NCBI RefSeq assembly: GCF_003627995.1
Contig: NZ_CP032707.1
Coordinates: forward strand, 483,501-547,500
DNA from: Brevundimonas naejangsanensis
Lineage (GTDB): Bacteria > Pseudomonadota > Alphaproteobacteria > Caulobacterales > Caulobacteraceae
Direction of reading: 5' to 3'
Length of the DNA stretch: 64,000 nucleotides
Positions 21,950 through 30,496 of the stretch are shown piece by piece. The notes beneath the pieces were generated by a model. That model did not search any database. It saw only the letters and a list, made by a program, of their open reading frames with translations, and had not been told where the DNA came from. Both the position numbers and the translations under genes were made by a program. How positions within the stretch are numbered: the first letter of the stretch is position 1; each line of letters starts with the position of its first letter.

Positions 21950-22612
21950 TCAGTAGCGGCTGGCCGCGCTGGGGAAGGCCGGCAGGCTCCAGCCCCACAT
22001 CAAGGCGCCGGCGCGCAGCAGGAGGCCCGCCGCCAGGCCCGCGCCGACCGCCGGCCAGATAGGGACCGACGCCGCCTTCAGCCCGACGAACAGGCCCGCC
22101 GACACCAGGGCCGCGGTGATGTTCAGCTCGCGCCGTAGCAGGATGGAGGGCTGGCCCGCCAGGACGTCGCGCACGATCCCGCCGAAACAGGCCGTCAGCA
22201 CCCCCATGACGATGCAGATCAGGGGCGCGACCCCATAGCTGGCGGACTTGGCCGCCCCCATCACCCCGTAGGCCGCCAGGCCGACGGCATCGAGCCACAG
22301 CAGGGCCCGGAAGCGCCATGACCGCGCCCCCAGCGTCCAGAAGGCGACCGCCACGGCCACGCAGACGGCGATGTAGCGCCAGTCCTGCACCCAGAAGACG
22401 GGGGCGCCGATCAGCAGGTCCCGCAACGTCCCGCCCCCGACCCCGGTGACGGCGGCGAAGAAGGCCAGGGTCAGGACGTCGTGCTTCTGGCGCGCGGCGG
22501 CCAGGGCCCCGGTGGCCGCGAACACGGCCACGCCCGCGAAGTCCAGCAACGGCAGGACGGCCGCCGGTCGGGCCAGGTCTGCGCCGGCGATCGGCTCCAA
22601 CATCGTCATCAT
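21950..22612 (-). CDS. TRIC cation channel family protein (YadS/UPF0126)
   Basis: 220 residues with seven predicted membrane helices. Two GxxG-type repeats mark the family: FAATGALAAARQKHDVLTLAFFAAVTGVGGGTLRDLLIG and VMGVLTACFGGIVRDVLAGQPSILL, each with the conserved GG..RD signature. Bacterial TRIC homologues are trimeric monovalent-cation channels of the inner membrane. The ATG at 22612 is followed by a second Met; either may be used. Confidence 0.9.
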   Translation of the reverse strand: MMTMLEPIAGADLARPAAVLPLLDFAGVAVFAATGALAAARQKHDVLTLAFFAAVTGVGGGTLRDLLIGAPVFWVQDWRYIAVCVAVAVAFWTLGARSWRFRALLWLDAVGLAAYGVMGAAKSASYGVAPLICIVMGVLTACFGGIVRDVLAGQPSILLRRELNITAALVSAGLFVGLKAASVPIWPAVGAGLAAGLLLRAGALMWGWSLPAFPSAASRY

Positions 22613-22677
22613 CCCCAGGGCGCCGCTCAGGGGCGCCGTCTTCGGGGTCGCCCCCGGTCGTCAATGGAAAACGGGGC

Positions 22678-23331
22678 TCAGGCCCCTTCGTCCAGCGCGA
22701 TCTCGCCGCGCCGAACGCCTCCATACCACCCCCAGAGCAAATGCGCCGCCACCCCGCGATGCGGCCGCCAGATCTCGGCCCTGGCGTAGGCTTGCTTCTC
22801 GTTCGGACGGGCTTCGGCGCGGTCGGCCCAGCGCATCGCCTCCTGCAGGGCCACGTCGCCGCCGGGAAAGACGTCCAGCCGCCCCTCGCAGAACATCAGG
22901 AAGGTCTCGGCCGTCCATCGGCCCACCCCCTTGATGGCGACAAGGGCGGCGACGGCCTCGGCGTCGTCCAGTCGTTCCAGGTGGTCGAAGTCGATGCACC
23001 CCTCGACCTGGGCGCGAGCGATTTCCTGGCCGTATTTCGCCTTCTGACCGGACAGGCCGAAGGTCCGCAACGCTTCGACGTCCAGCGCCAGCACGGCGTC
23101 CGGCGTCACCTGGCCGTCCAGCCCCTCGACCACCCGCTTCCAGATGGAGGCCGCCGCCGCGACCGAGACCTGCTGCTCCACGATCATGCGGAACAGCCCC
23201 TCAAAGCCGCCGGGCCGCAGTCGCCATTCGAACACCGGCGTCGAGGCATGGGCCCGCGCCAGGGCCGGATCGGCCACGGCGAGCGCGTCGCGGGCGGCGG
23301 CGATGGAGGAAGCAGACGGAGCAAGGGCCAT
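22678..23331 (-). CDS. alkA: DNA-3-methyladenine glycosylase II
   Basis: AlkA-type base-excision enzymes remove alkylated purines. The ATG at 23331 (MALAPSASSIAAARDALAV) gives 217 residues, the normal short length without the E. coli N-terminal domain; the frame is open further upstream only as a shadow of the divergent cupin gene. The helix-hairpin-helix is VAIKGVGRWTAETFL (131-145) and the catalytic Asp lies in FPGGDVALQ (Asp159). VEQQVSVAAAASIWKR is the usual DNA-intercalation region. Divergent from the cupin gene with 45 bases between starts. Confidence 0.93.
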   Translation of the reverse strand: MALAPSASSIAAARDALAVADPALARAHASTPVFEWRLRPGGFEGLFRMIVEQQVSVAAAASIWKRVVEGLDGQVTPDAVLALDVEALRTFGLSGQKAKYGQEIARAQVEGCIDFDHLERLDDAEAVAALVAIKGVGRWTAETFLMFCEGRLDVFPGGDVALQEAMRWADRAEARPNEKQAYARAEIWRPHRGVAAHLLWGWYGGVRRGEIALDEGA

Positions 23332-23376
23332 GAGGTCGTATCGACAGGAAAACAGCGCCGCTCTAGCATCGCGCCC

Positions 23377-24510
23377 ATGCGTACTCTGGACGATCTTCTT
23401 CACCCGATCACCCCTGATCGCTTCTTCGCTGAGTTCCACGGCCGAAAACCGCTGCACATCCCGGCTGACGAAGGCGCGCCGAAGCGGGCGCTTCTGGATT
23501 GGCGCACGTTCAACAGCCTGCTGAACCAGCCCTCGATCTGGACCGCCCAGAGCCTGAAGCTGGTGCGCGACACTCAGCCCGTGCCGCCCGAGCAATATTG
23601 TCGTTCGGTGCAGACGCAGTCCGGCGCGGCGTTCCGCCCCGATCCCGCCAAGGTCGCGCTTTTCCTGACGGGAGGCGCCAGCCTGATTGCAGGCGACGTG
23701 CAGGATCTGACGCCCCCCATAGCCGCCCTCTCAGCCGCGCTGGGACGCCCGTTCGCCGCCGCCGTGGGCGCGAACATCTACTGTTCGTTCAAGGGCGTTC
23801 AGGCCTTTGGAACCCACTTTGACCTGACCGACGTCTTCGCCGTGCAGACCGAAGGCGAGAAGCTGTGGCGCCTCTACGAGAGTTGCGCGGACGCCCCCGT
23901 GGAAATGCCCTCGGGCGTGGGCGATGTGCGGCGATGGTTCGAGCAGACGAGAGGCCGCCTCCAGGCCGAGATCGTGATGAAGCCGGGAGACGTCCTGTAT
24001 CTGCCGCGCGGCTGGTATCATGACGCCCTGGCCCAGGACACGGCCTCGCTTCACGTGACCTTTTCGCTGGCCTCCCTTCATGGCCGGATCATCTTCAACC
24101 TGCTCGAGCAGGCCGCCATGCAGGATTCCGCTTTTCGCGCCTATCTGCCGGCCGCCGAAAAGGACGGCGGCCGGGCGCTGCAGCAGCACCTCGCCGACCT
24201 GGGCCGACGGCTGGCGCAATTGACCGCCTCTCCAACCTTCCGCGACGAGGTGGCCATGACTCAGGAACGCCTGACGCCGCGCACGCACAGCTTCGCCCTG
24301 CCGGCCCGCGCACCGCTGACGCAATACAAGACCAACGGACTTCTGGGCCCCGCCTATGAGGGACCTGTCGCCCATGCCATGCACTGGGCGCTGTCCCAGC
24401 CCGCCTTCGCCCTAGAGGAGGTCATCGCCCAGTTCGACTTCGTGCCGGAAGCCGACATCCGCGCCGCCGTCGATCAGGCCGAAAAGACGGGAGTGTTGAA
24501 GCGGGTCTGA
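23377..24510 (+). CDS. JmjC-type cupin (ribosomal-oxygenase-like) protein
   Basis: 377 residues. N-terminal PITPDRFFAEFHGRKPLHIP is the usual opening of Fe(II)/2-oxoglutarate JmjC cupins of the YcfD/MINA/NO66 group; E. coli YcfD (RoxA) hydroxylates an arginine of ribosomal protein L16. The iron ligands are visible as His147-x-Asp149 (GTHFDLTDVF) and His215 (YLPRGWYHDAL). The C-terminal ~120 residues form a winged-helix-like dimerisation region (EEVIAQFDFVPEADIRAAVDQAEK). Substrate is not known for this homologue. It is followed after 16 bases by gluQ, another translation-related gene. Confidence 0.85.
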   Translation: MRTLDDLLHPITPDRFFAEFHGRKPLHIPADEGAPKRALLDWRTFNSLLNQPSIWTAQSLKLVRDTQPVPPEQYCRSVQTQSGAAFRPDPAKVALFLTGGASLIAGDVQDLTPPIAALSAALGRPFAAAVGANIYCSFKGVQAFGTHFDLTDVFAVQTEGEKLWRLYESCADAPVEMPSGVGDVRRWFEQTRGRLQAEIVMKPGDVLYLPRGWYHDALAQDTASLHVTFSLASLHGRIIFNLLEQAAMQDSAFRAYLPAAEKDGGRALQQHLADLGRRLAQLTASPTFRDEVAMTQERLTPRTHSFALPARAPLTQYKTNGLLGPAYEGPVAHAMHWALSQPAFALEEVIAQFDFVPEADIRAAVDQAEKTGVLKRV

Positions 24511-24526
24511 CCCGCTCGGACGCGCC

Positions 24527-25375
24527 ATGTTCGCCACCCGCTTCGCCCCCTCGCCCACAGGCCGCCTGCACAAGGGCCACGCCTTTTCGGCCCTGACGGC
24601 GTGGAGCGCAGCCAAGGCGGAAGACGGCCGCTTCGTACTGCGGATCGAGGACATCGACCCGACGCGGTGCAGGCCGGAGTTCGAGGCGGGAATTTATGAA
24701 GACCTGGCCTGGCTCGGCCTCGACTGGGAGACGCCGGTGCGGCGGCAATCCGAGCACCTGGCCGACTACGCCGCCGTGGGCGAGGCGTTGAGGGCGCGCG
24801 GCCTGCTCTACCGCTGTTTCCGCACGCGCAAGGAGATCCTCGACGCCATCGGCGACGCCCCCCACGGCCCCGCCGAGGCGGCCCGGCCCGGCCCGCACCC
24901 GGCGGAAGAAGAAGCACGCCTTCTGGCCGAGGAGCGGCCCTTCGCCTGGCGCCTGTCGCTGGACCGGGCCAAGGCGGCGCTGGGCGGGGCGGCATGGGAG
25001 GCGCTGAGCTTCGTCGAGGAAGGCGCAGGACCGAACGGCGAGACCGGCCTGGTCAAGGCGCGGCCCGAGACGGCGGGCGACGTGGTGCTGGCGCGCAAGG
25101 ACGCCGGGGCCGCCTATCACCTGGCGGTGACGCACGACGACGCCCTGCAGGGGATCAGCCATGTGATCCGCGGCCAGGACCTGTTCGAGGCGACGAACAT
25201 CCAGCGGCTGATCCAGGCCCTGATGGGCTGGCCGGCGCCCGTCTATCGCCACCACCGCTTGCTGACCGGGCCGGACGGCCGCCGCTACGCCAAGCGCGAC
25301 CGCTCGGCGACCCTGTCCGAACTGCGCGCAGACGGCCTGACGCCCGAGGCGCTGAAAGCCGAACTGGGATTCTGA
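24527..25375 (+). CDS. gluQ: Glutamyl-Q tRNA(Asp) synthetase
   Basis: GluQRS is a shortened glutamyl-tRNA synthetase that attaches glutamate to queuosine-34 of tRNA(Asp). The 282-residue protein keeps the class I catalytic domain: RFAPSPTGRLHKGHAF (HIGH-like), RIEDIDPTRC, a KMSKS-like RYAKRDRS, and no anticodon-binding domain, which distinguishes it from GltX. The zinc site of E. coli YadB (CxC ... Y ... C) is not preserved: here it reads RCFRTRKEI and later cysteines are missing. It overlaps nothing and is followed by a G/C-rich region. Confidence 0.93.
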   Translation: MFATRFAPSPTGRLHKGHAFSALTAWSAAKAEDGRFVLRIEDIDPTRCRPEFEAGIYEDLAWLGLDWETPVRRQSEHLADYAAVGEALRARGLLYRCFRTRKEILDAIGDAPHGPAEAARPGPHPAEEEARLLAEERPFAWRLSLDRAKAALGGAAWEALSFVEEGAGPNGETGLVKARPETAGDVVLARKDAGAAYHLAVTHDDALQGISHVIRGQDLFEATNIQRLIQALMGWPAPVYRHHRLLTGPDGRRYAKRDRSATLSELRADGLTPEALKAELGF

Positions 25376-25484
25376 AGGGCCAGGACGGGCGCGCGTCGCG
25401 CGGCGAGCGGCGAGCGGCAGGACAACCGCGCTCAAGCAGCGAGCCGCCGCGCGGCGAGCGATAGCGCGCTGAAAGCCGTCCAAC

Positions 25485-25514
25485 AAAAAAGACGCGGAGG
25501 TCGCCCTCCGCGTC
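25485..25514 (-). terminator. Intrinsic terminator of the cold-shock gene
   Basis: On the minus strand GACGCGGAGG-GCGA-CCTCCGCGTC is followed by six T. The perfect 10-bp stem lies 35 bases beyond the cspA stop. It may also slow rightward transcription from gluQ. Confidence 0.93.
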
Positions 25515-25549
25515 TTCATTCGTCTGACGAACCTGAAGGTCCGTCGGCC

Positions 25550-25753
25550 TTAGAGGAGCTTGAGTTCCACGGCCGAGGTCTTGCCGCGCTGGGTTTCCAG
25601 CTCGTATTCGACCTTGGCGTTGTCATCGAGACCCGCCAGACCCGCCTTCTGAACGGCGGTGATGTGGACGAAAACGTCCGAGCCGCCGGTGTCGGGTTGG
25701 ATGAAGCCGTAGCCCTTGGTGGGGTTGAACCACTTGACCGTGCCGGTCGCCAT
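25550..25753 (-). CDS. cspA: Cold-shock domain protein
   Basis: A 67-residue single cold-shock domain with RNP1 (KGYGFIQ, residues 13-19) and RNP2 (VFVHITAV, about 27-34), starting [12 protein letters not shown]. Such proteins bind single-stranded RNA/DNA and melt mRNA structure. ACGGAGA lies 6 bases before the ATG. About 200 bases upstream contain no gene and probably hold the promoter and the leader typical of csp genes. A strong terminator follows. The symbol cspA is a family name; paralogues elsewhere are likely. Confidence 0.95.
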   Translation of the reverse strand: MATGTVKWFNPTKGYGFIQPDTGGSDVFVHITAVQKAGLAGLDDNAKVEYELETQRGKTSAVELKLL

Positions 25754-25952
25754 ATTGCGTCTCCGTAAACGCGCTTTGCCAGTCGGACGTCCACGCGGGA
25801 GCGCCCGTCAGCCCATCTGGACAAGCTCGTTCAGGCGAAGGAGCGAGACGCGGGTTTGGACCCCACGTGAAATCCGGACTGCGGCGATGTTGTCACCCGA
25901 CTATCCACAGCGGTCAACTGTAAAGCGAACGGCGGCCCCCCAGCTTTACAGT

Positions 25953-27080
25953 TTAATTTCCGGCTCCCGACGCGGCCGCGATCAGTCCCCTGGCCAGGGC
26001 CTGGCAAGCCGGGCCGCCACGCTCGCCGTCGTTGGACAGGCCGATGAAGGCCCGCCCGCCCCGGACGTCCACCAGAGCGAGGGCGCGCCACAGGGTGTTC
26101 GACCCCTCGTGCGCCACGACCGGCCCCCCGGCCCAGGCTTGCGGCGGAAGCGCGATCCAGCCCAGGGCGTAGCTCCGGCCCGCGCTCGGCGTCGTCAGAC
26201 GGCGCACCGTCTCCGCCGACAGCCAGCCGCCGCCGTCCGTCAGGAACACCGCGAGGAAGCGGGCGTAGTCGGCCAGGCTCATGTGCGCCGTCCCCGCCGG
26301 CCCCAGGGCCAGGGGATTGTCCGCCCCCGGATCGGCGGGGTTCATCGGGACAGCCTCGCCGCCCGTGCGGCGATGGCCCCAGGCGTAGTCGCCCCCTGCC
26401 CCTTTGGCCCCGGGCGCGCCGAAGCCGCCGCTGGCGAGGTCCAGGGGGGCGAAGACCTCGGCCCGCATGGCGTCCTCCCACGACCCGCCCGTGATCGCCT
26501 CGATCGCCGCCCCGACCAGGACGTAGTTGGCGTTGCCGTATTGAAAGAGGCCCGGCGTTCCCGCCGGCGGCGCCTTGAGCGCCTGCTCGACGAGGGCGCG
26601 GCGCTGCTCCGGCAGGGACCTGGGATCGGCCCGGGCCGTCATCAGCCAGGGCCGCCCCATGACGGAGGCGTCGGCCAGTCCGGCCGCATGGCTCATGAAA
26701 TCGTCGATCGTCGCCGCTCCCCATGCGGGGTCGATGCGCAGGCCCGGAAAGACGTCGGCCAGGGGCATGGCCCAACGCGCGCGGCCCTGCTCGACCAGCC
26801 GTCCCCATAGGGCCGCCGTCATGGCCTTGGTGTTGGAGCCCAGATGCCAGCGGTCGTCCGCCGTCGCCAGAGCTTCGTGATCCGCCCGACGCACACCGCG
26901 CGCGCCGGACCACGCCAGCCCCTGGGGCGTGACCAGACCCCCGGCGAGGGCGACCGGCCCGACCGCGTCAAAAGCCGCGCTGAGCGCCGCATCCAGGGCC
27001 TCTGCCGATCCCGCGCTCGCGATGGACGGCAGGGCGACAGCGGCCGCGCCGGCGGCCAGGGCATGACGACGGGTGATCAT
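25953..27080 (-). CDS. Serine hydrolase, class C beta-lactamase fold, Tat-exported
   Basis: The ATG at 27080 gives MITRRHALAAGAAAVALPSIASA, with the RR pair and hydrophobic core of a Tat signal; the frame is open 72 bases further upstream without support. The 375-residue protein has the catalytic SxxK as Ser82-N-T-Lys85 (HLGSNTKAMT) and YGN (181-183, FQYGNANY). The third motif (HxG-like) is probably VAHEGSN. It belongs to the broad family of periplasmic esterases, D-aminopeptidases and class C beta-lactamases; the substrate cannot be told. It diverges from ppk2 with about 100 bases between starts. Confidence 0.85.
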   Translation of the reverse strand: MITRRHALAAGAAAVALPSIASAGSAEALDAALSAAFDAVGPVALAGGLVTPQGLAWSGARGVRRADHEALATADDRWHLGSNTKAMTAALWGRLVEQGRARWAMPLADVFPGLRIDPAWGAATIDDFMSHAAGLADASVMGRPWLMTARADPRSLPEQRRALVEQALKAPPAGTPGLFQYGNANYVLVGAAIEAITGGSWEDAMRAEVFAPLDLASGGFGAPGAKGAGGDYAWGHRRTGGEAVPMNPADPGADNPLALGPAGTAHMSLADYARFLAVFLTDGGGWLSAETVRRLTTPSAGRSYALGWIALPPQAWAGGPVVAHEGSNTLWRALALVDVRGGRAFIGLSNDGERGGPACQALARGLIAAASGAGN

Positions 27081-27182
27081 ATGGCGGCTCCGAGGGCGAT
27101 GACGGCGCCATGCTGACGCCCGCCTCTGGCGCGTCCAGTTAAAAGGTCGCAAGGTTCTCCCTCAGCGACGAAAGGACTCCCC

Positions 27183-27926
27183 ATGGCCAAGGACGACTAC
27201 GACGCCACCCTGGAGATGCTGCAGATTCAACTGGTCGAGACCCAGGCCTGGGCCATCGACCAGGGGCTGAAGATCGTCATCGTCTTCGAAGGCCGCGACG
27301 CCGCCGGCAAGGACGGGGCGATCAAGCGGATGACGGAATACATGGCCCCGCGCCAGACCCGCGTGGTCGCCCTGCCCAAGCCGAGCGACCGCGAACTGAC
27401 CCAGTGGTATTTCCAGCGCTACGCCAGCCACCTGCCGGCGGCGGGCGAGACGGTCTTCTTCAACCGCTCCTGGTACAACCGGGCGGGAGTCGAGCCGGTC
27501 ATGGGCTTCTGCACGCCCGAGCAGCACGAGCGCTTCCTTCACGACGCGCCCCATTTCGAGCGGATGCTGACCCAGTCCGGCACCATTCTCATCAAGCTGT
27601 GGCTCGACATCTCGCGTGCCGAGCAGGACCGGCGGCTGGAGGAGCGCGTCAGCCATCCGCTGAAACGCTTCAAGGTCTCGCCGCTGGACGCCGAGGCCCA
27701 GAAACGCTGGGACGCCTATTCCGCCGCCCGCAACGAGATGCTGGAGCGCACCCACGTCGACTATGCGCCGTGGACGGTCGTCGCCACCGACGACAAGAAG
27801 AAGGCGCGGCTGAACATCATCCGCCACGTCCTGCACCGGTTGGCCGCCCCTGGGCTGGAGTGCCAGAAGCCGGATTCCGAGATCGTCTTCTCCGCCGAAA
27901 AGACCAAGGGGCGGCTGGCGAAGTAG
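27183..27926 (+). CDS. ppk2: Polyphosphate kinase 2
   Basis: PPK2 moves phosphate between polyphosphate and nucleotides. The 247-residue single-domain form has Walker A GRDAAGKDG (37-45), the lid region RQTRVVALPKPSDRELTQWYFQRY and a Walker B region with FFNRSWYNRAGVEPVMGFC. The single-domain length and the lid residues fit the class I enzymes that phosphorylate nucleoside diphosphates, but class assignment from sequence alone is tentative. AAAGGA precedes the ATG. It is monocistronic and convergent with the acyltransferase gene. Confidence 0.93.
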   Translation: MAKDDYDATLEMLQIQLVETQAWAIDQGLKIVIVFEGRDAAGKDGAIKRMTEYMAPRQTRVVALPKPSDRELTQWYFQRYASHLPAAGETVFFNRSWYNRAGVEPVMGFCTPEQHERFLHDAPHFERMLTQSGTILIKLWLDISRAEQDRRLEERVSHPLKRFKVSPLDAEAQKRWDAYSAARNEMLERTHVDYAPWTVVATDDKKKARLNIIRHVLHRLAAPGLECQKPDSEIVFSAEKTKGRLAK

Positions 27927-27949
27927 GCCTGCGCCGCCCTCGCCGACGA

Positions 27950-29203
27950 TCAGCGCTCGGCGGCCAGAGGCTCGAGGCGCCGCGCCCGCCTGGCCCTCGG
28001 TTGAGGCCGCACGCCCAGCAGCAGGCCCAGCCAGCCCAGGCGACGCGCCGCCTCATAGGTCGCGAAACAGCCCAGGAAGGTGGCGGCGATCAGCAGCCCC
28101 GCCTCCAGCAGCAAGGGCAGGCCCAGCGGCGCCAGATGGTGCGCCGTCACCACGGTGATCGTCTGGTGCATGATGTAGAAGGGGAAGACCCCGACCGTCA
28201 GATAGCGCAGCACCGGCCCGCCCCGATTCAGATAGCGCGCGCCATAGCCCAGGACGGCGACGATGAAGGCCCACTGGTCGACGGCATAGACTAGGCGCAT
28301 GGCCGCCTGCAGCGCCTCGGGCGGCACGGCGTCCTCGGCGCGCCAGGTCCAGGCGTAGGCCGCCCACCCGGCCCAGGCCACCAGGGCCAGGATCAGGGCC
28401 GGGCGGCGCAAGCGCTCATAGCCCGCCTTCAGCGCCTCGGAGCGCGCGCTGGCGAAGCCGAACAGGAAGACGCTGAACGACAGGGCGTGGTTGTACCAGT
28501 CGTCGACCAGGGCGTGGGTGACGGGAAAGATCGGGGCCAGGGCCAGGCGGATCAGCGCCAGCCAGACGATCGGCCAGACCAGCAGGCCCCAGCCCTTGAG
28601 GACGCGCTCCAGCCCCGCCTGGATCGGCGTCAGGAAGCGACGCCCGGCCGCCAGCAGCCCCGCCAGGATCAGGCTGTAGGCCAGCAGATAGGCCACGAAC
28701 CACATATGATTCCAGGTCGGGGTGATCAGGCAGCCGTCGGCGTCGCACCAGCCGCCCGAGGCGGTCGCGTACTTCACCCAGAAGTCGGTCAGCCAGGGCG
28801 AATGCGCCGGGTCGGCGACGCCCAGCCCCCGCGCCGCCTCGACCACCTCGTAATAGGTCTGCGGCGGCACGATCACGAACATGGCGAACAGCAGCGGCGG
28901 CGCCAGGCGCAGCAGGCGCGATCCGGCGAAGCGGCGGGCGCCGCCCTCCCCTTGCCGCGCGAAGCCGTCGAACAGGAAGCGCGTCGCCGCCCCCGACACC
29001 AGGAACAGCAGCGTCAGCCGCCAGGGGCTGGTCAGTTGCATCACCGGCTCCAGCGCCTCGACGGGGCGCGGACTGTTCACATGCCAGTCCCAGGGCACGT
29101 AGAACATGCCGACGTGATAAAGGATGAGCAGCATGAAGGCGCCGACGCGGATCCAGTCCAGATCATGGCGGCGCGTCGGCGGGGCGAGAGGTTCGGCGGG
29201 CAT
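27950..29203 (-). CDS. Acyltransferase family membrane protein
   Basis: 417 residues with about ten membrane helices. RRHDLDWIRVGAFMLLILYHVGMFY carries the N-terminal Arg/Asp and the catalytic-type His of acyltransferase-3 proteins, the group that includes OpgC and O-acetyltransferases of glycans. TWNHMWFVAYLLAYSLILAG and FPFYIMHQTITV (His) are further family blocks. The ATG at 29203 (MPAEPLAPPTRRHD) is preferred over one 45 bases upstream, which would overlap the divergent regulator. The C-terminus is basic and cytoplasmic. The acceptor glycan is unknown. It is paired head to head with the LytTR gene. Confidence 0.88.
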   Translation of the reverse strand: MPAEPLAPPTRRHDLDWIRVGAFMLLILYHVGMFYVPWDWHVNSPRPVEALEPVMQLTSPWRLTLLFLVSGAATRFLFDGFARQGEGGARRFAGSRLLRLAPPLLFAMFVIVPPQTYYEVVEAARGLGVADPAHSPWLTDFWVKYATASGGWCDADGCLITPTWNHMWFVAYLLAYSLILAGLLAAGRRFLTPIQAGLERVLKGWGLLVWPIVWLALIRLALAPIFPVTHALVDDWYNHALSFSVFLFGFASARSEALKAGYERLRRPALILALVAWAGWAAYAWTWRAEDAVPPEALQAAMRLVYAVDQWAFIVAVLGYGARYLNRGGPVLRYLTVGVFPFYIMHQTITVVTAHHLAPLGLPLLLEAGLLIAATFLGCFATYEAARRLGWLGLLLGVRPQPRARRARRLEPLAAER

Positions 29204-29214
29204 GGGGGCGACCT

Positions 29215-30153
29215 GTGAGGAATGACGAAGCGAGGCCTGGGCTCTCATTTCGGCGCGGCGGGCCGCAACCGGCCGGGGCCGGGCGGAGGCCCGGCGGGGC
29301 CGATCCGAAGACGCCGGGGACGAGCGGCGACGCTCAGGGGGCGAACGGGGCGCGGCGCGACCTCGTGCAGGGCTGGACGGTCGCGGTCGGCGTCATCGCA
29401 GCCTTCATGGTGGTCAACGCCCTGACGGAGCTGACCGACTCACCGTCGCTGCGGCTCTGGGCGCCTTGGGTGTGGGAGGCCACCAGCGCCCTGGCCCTGG
29501 CCCTGGTGGTCTGGCTGCCCTGGCTGGCGGGCCGCATCGCCCCGCCCGCCCGGCTGAACGACGGCTGGGGCGCGTGCACCCGCTTCTTCGCCCTGCATCT
29601 GGCGACGGCGGTCTTCTACAGCCTGCTGCACGTGCTGGTGATGGGGGCCATGCGCCACGGCGTCTACGCCGCCCTGGGCGAGGTCTATGACTACGGCCCG
29701 CCGGTCGAGCGCTTCATCTATGAGTTCCGCAAGGATCTGCTCAGCTACGGCCTGTTCGTCGGCGTCTTCTGGGCGGTGCGAAGCCTGCGCGAGGCGCGCG
29801 AGACGCCGCTGCGGCCGGTCAGCTTCGACATCCGCGACGGGGCCCGGCTGATCCGCGCGCCGCTGGACGACATCCTGGCCGCGACCTCGGCGGGCAACTA
29901 CGTCGAATTCGTGCTGGCCGACGGCCGTCGCCCGCTGATGCGCGCCACCTTGGCGGCGGTGGAGGCGGAGCTGGAGCGCTGCGGCTTCGTCCGCACCCAT
30001 CGCGGCTGGCTGGTCAACGCCGCGCGGATGAGCGGCCTGCGGCCCGAAGGCTCGGGCGACTGGACCGTCGAACTGGGATCACTGGAGGCGCCGCTGTCGC
30101 GCCGCTATCCCGAGGCGCTGGAGAGGCTCAGGGCCGAGCGCTCCGGCGCCTAG
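29215..30153 (+). CDS. LytTR DNA-binding membrane regulator
   Basis: 312 residues. The C-terminal ~100 residues form a LytTR domain (IRAPLDDILAATSAGNYVEFVLADGRRPLMRATLAAVEAEL ... FVRTHRGWLVNAARMSGLR). The N-terminal half has four membrane helices (TVAVGVIAAFMVVNAL; ALALALVVWLPWLAG; TRFFALHLATAVFYSLLHVLVM; LLSYGLFVGVFWAV), so it is a membrane-bound regulator without a receiver domain. The GTG at 29215 leaves only 11 bases to the divergent acyltransferase start; a second in-frame GTG at 29365 would leave room for promoters and may be the real start. It probably controls the acyltransferase gene; this is inferred from adjacency. Confidence 0.82.
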   Translation: MRNDEARPGLSFRRGGPQPAGAGRRPGGADPKTPGTSGDAQGANGARRDLVQGWTVAVGVIAAFMVVNALTELTDSPSLRLWAPWVWEATSALALALVVWLPWLAGRIAPPARLNDGWGACTRFFALHLATAVFYSLLHVLVMGAMRHGVYAALGEVYDYGPPVERFIYEFRKDLLSYGLFVGVFWAVRSLREARETPLRPVSFDIRDGARLIRAPLDDILAATSAGNYVEFVLADGRRPLMRATLAAVEAELERCGFVRTHRGWLVNAARMSGLRPEGSGDWTVELGSLEAPLSRRYPEALERLRAERSGA

Positions 30154-30155
30154 GC

Positions 30156-30371
30156 CTACTTCAAGCCATCTTCCGCCAGCGTGTGCGCCACGATGGCATT
30201 GGCGTGGCCATGGCCCAGGTCGTGCTCGTCCTTGAGCAGGGTCACCAGCTCCATGTGCTTGGCGGGATAGCGGGCGCGGACCTCCGCCTTCCACTCGGCG
30301 ATGGGTCGCCCGTACTTCTTCTCGATAGAGGGGAAATAGGACGCAGGGCCCTTGATCGGCGCTTCAGTCAT
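30156..30371 (-). CDS. DUF4287 family small protein
   Basis: 71 residues: ASYFPSIEKKYGRPIAEWKAEVRA and HMELVTLLKDEHDLGHGHANAIVAHTL, the complete DUF4287 domain. The family is found alone or fused to DUF5655; the function is unknown. The stop lies 2 bases from the end of the LytTR gene in convergent orientation. The protein is probably a small helical cytoplasmic protein. Confidence 0.85.
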   Translation of the reverse strand: MTEAPIKGPASYFPSIEKKYGRPIAEWKAEVRARYPAKHMELVTLLKDEHDLGHGHANAIVAHTLAEDGLK

Positions 30372-30496
30372 CGGCGGCTTCCTCGCGTTTGCGAGCCACT
30401 AGACGCGCGACCGCCGCGCTGCGCAATGGGCCTCGCATGACGCGGATCGGACGCGCCCCCTTCACCCGCGACGGCCTCAGGGTCTAAGACCCCTGC

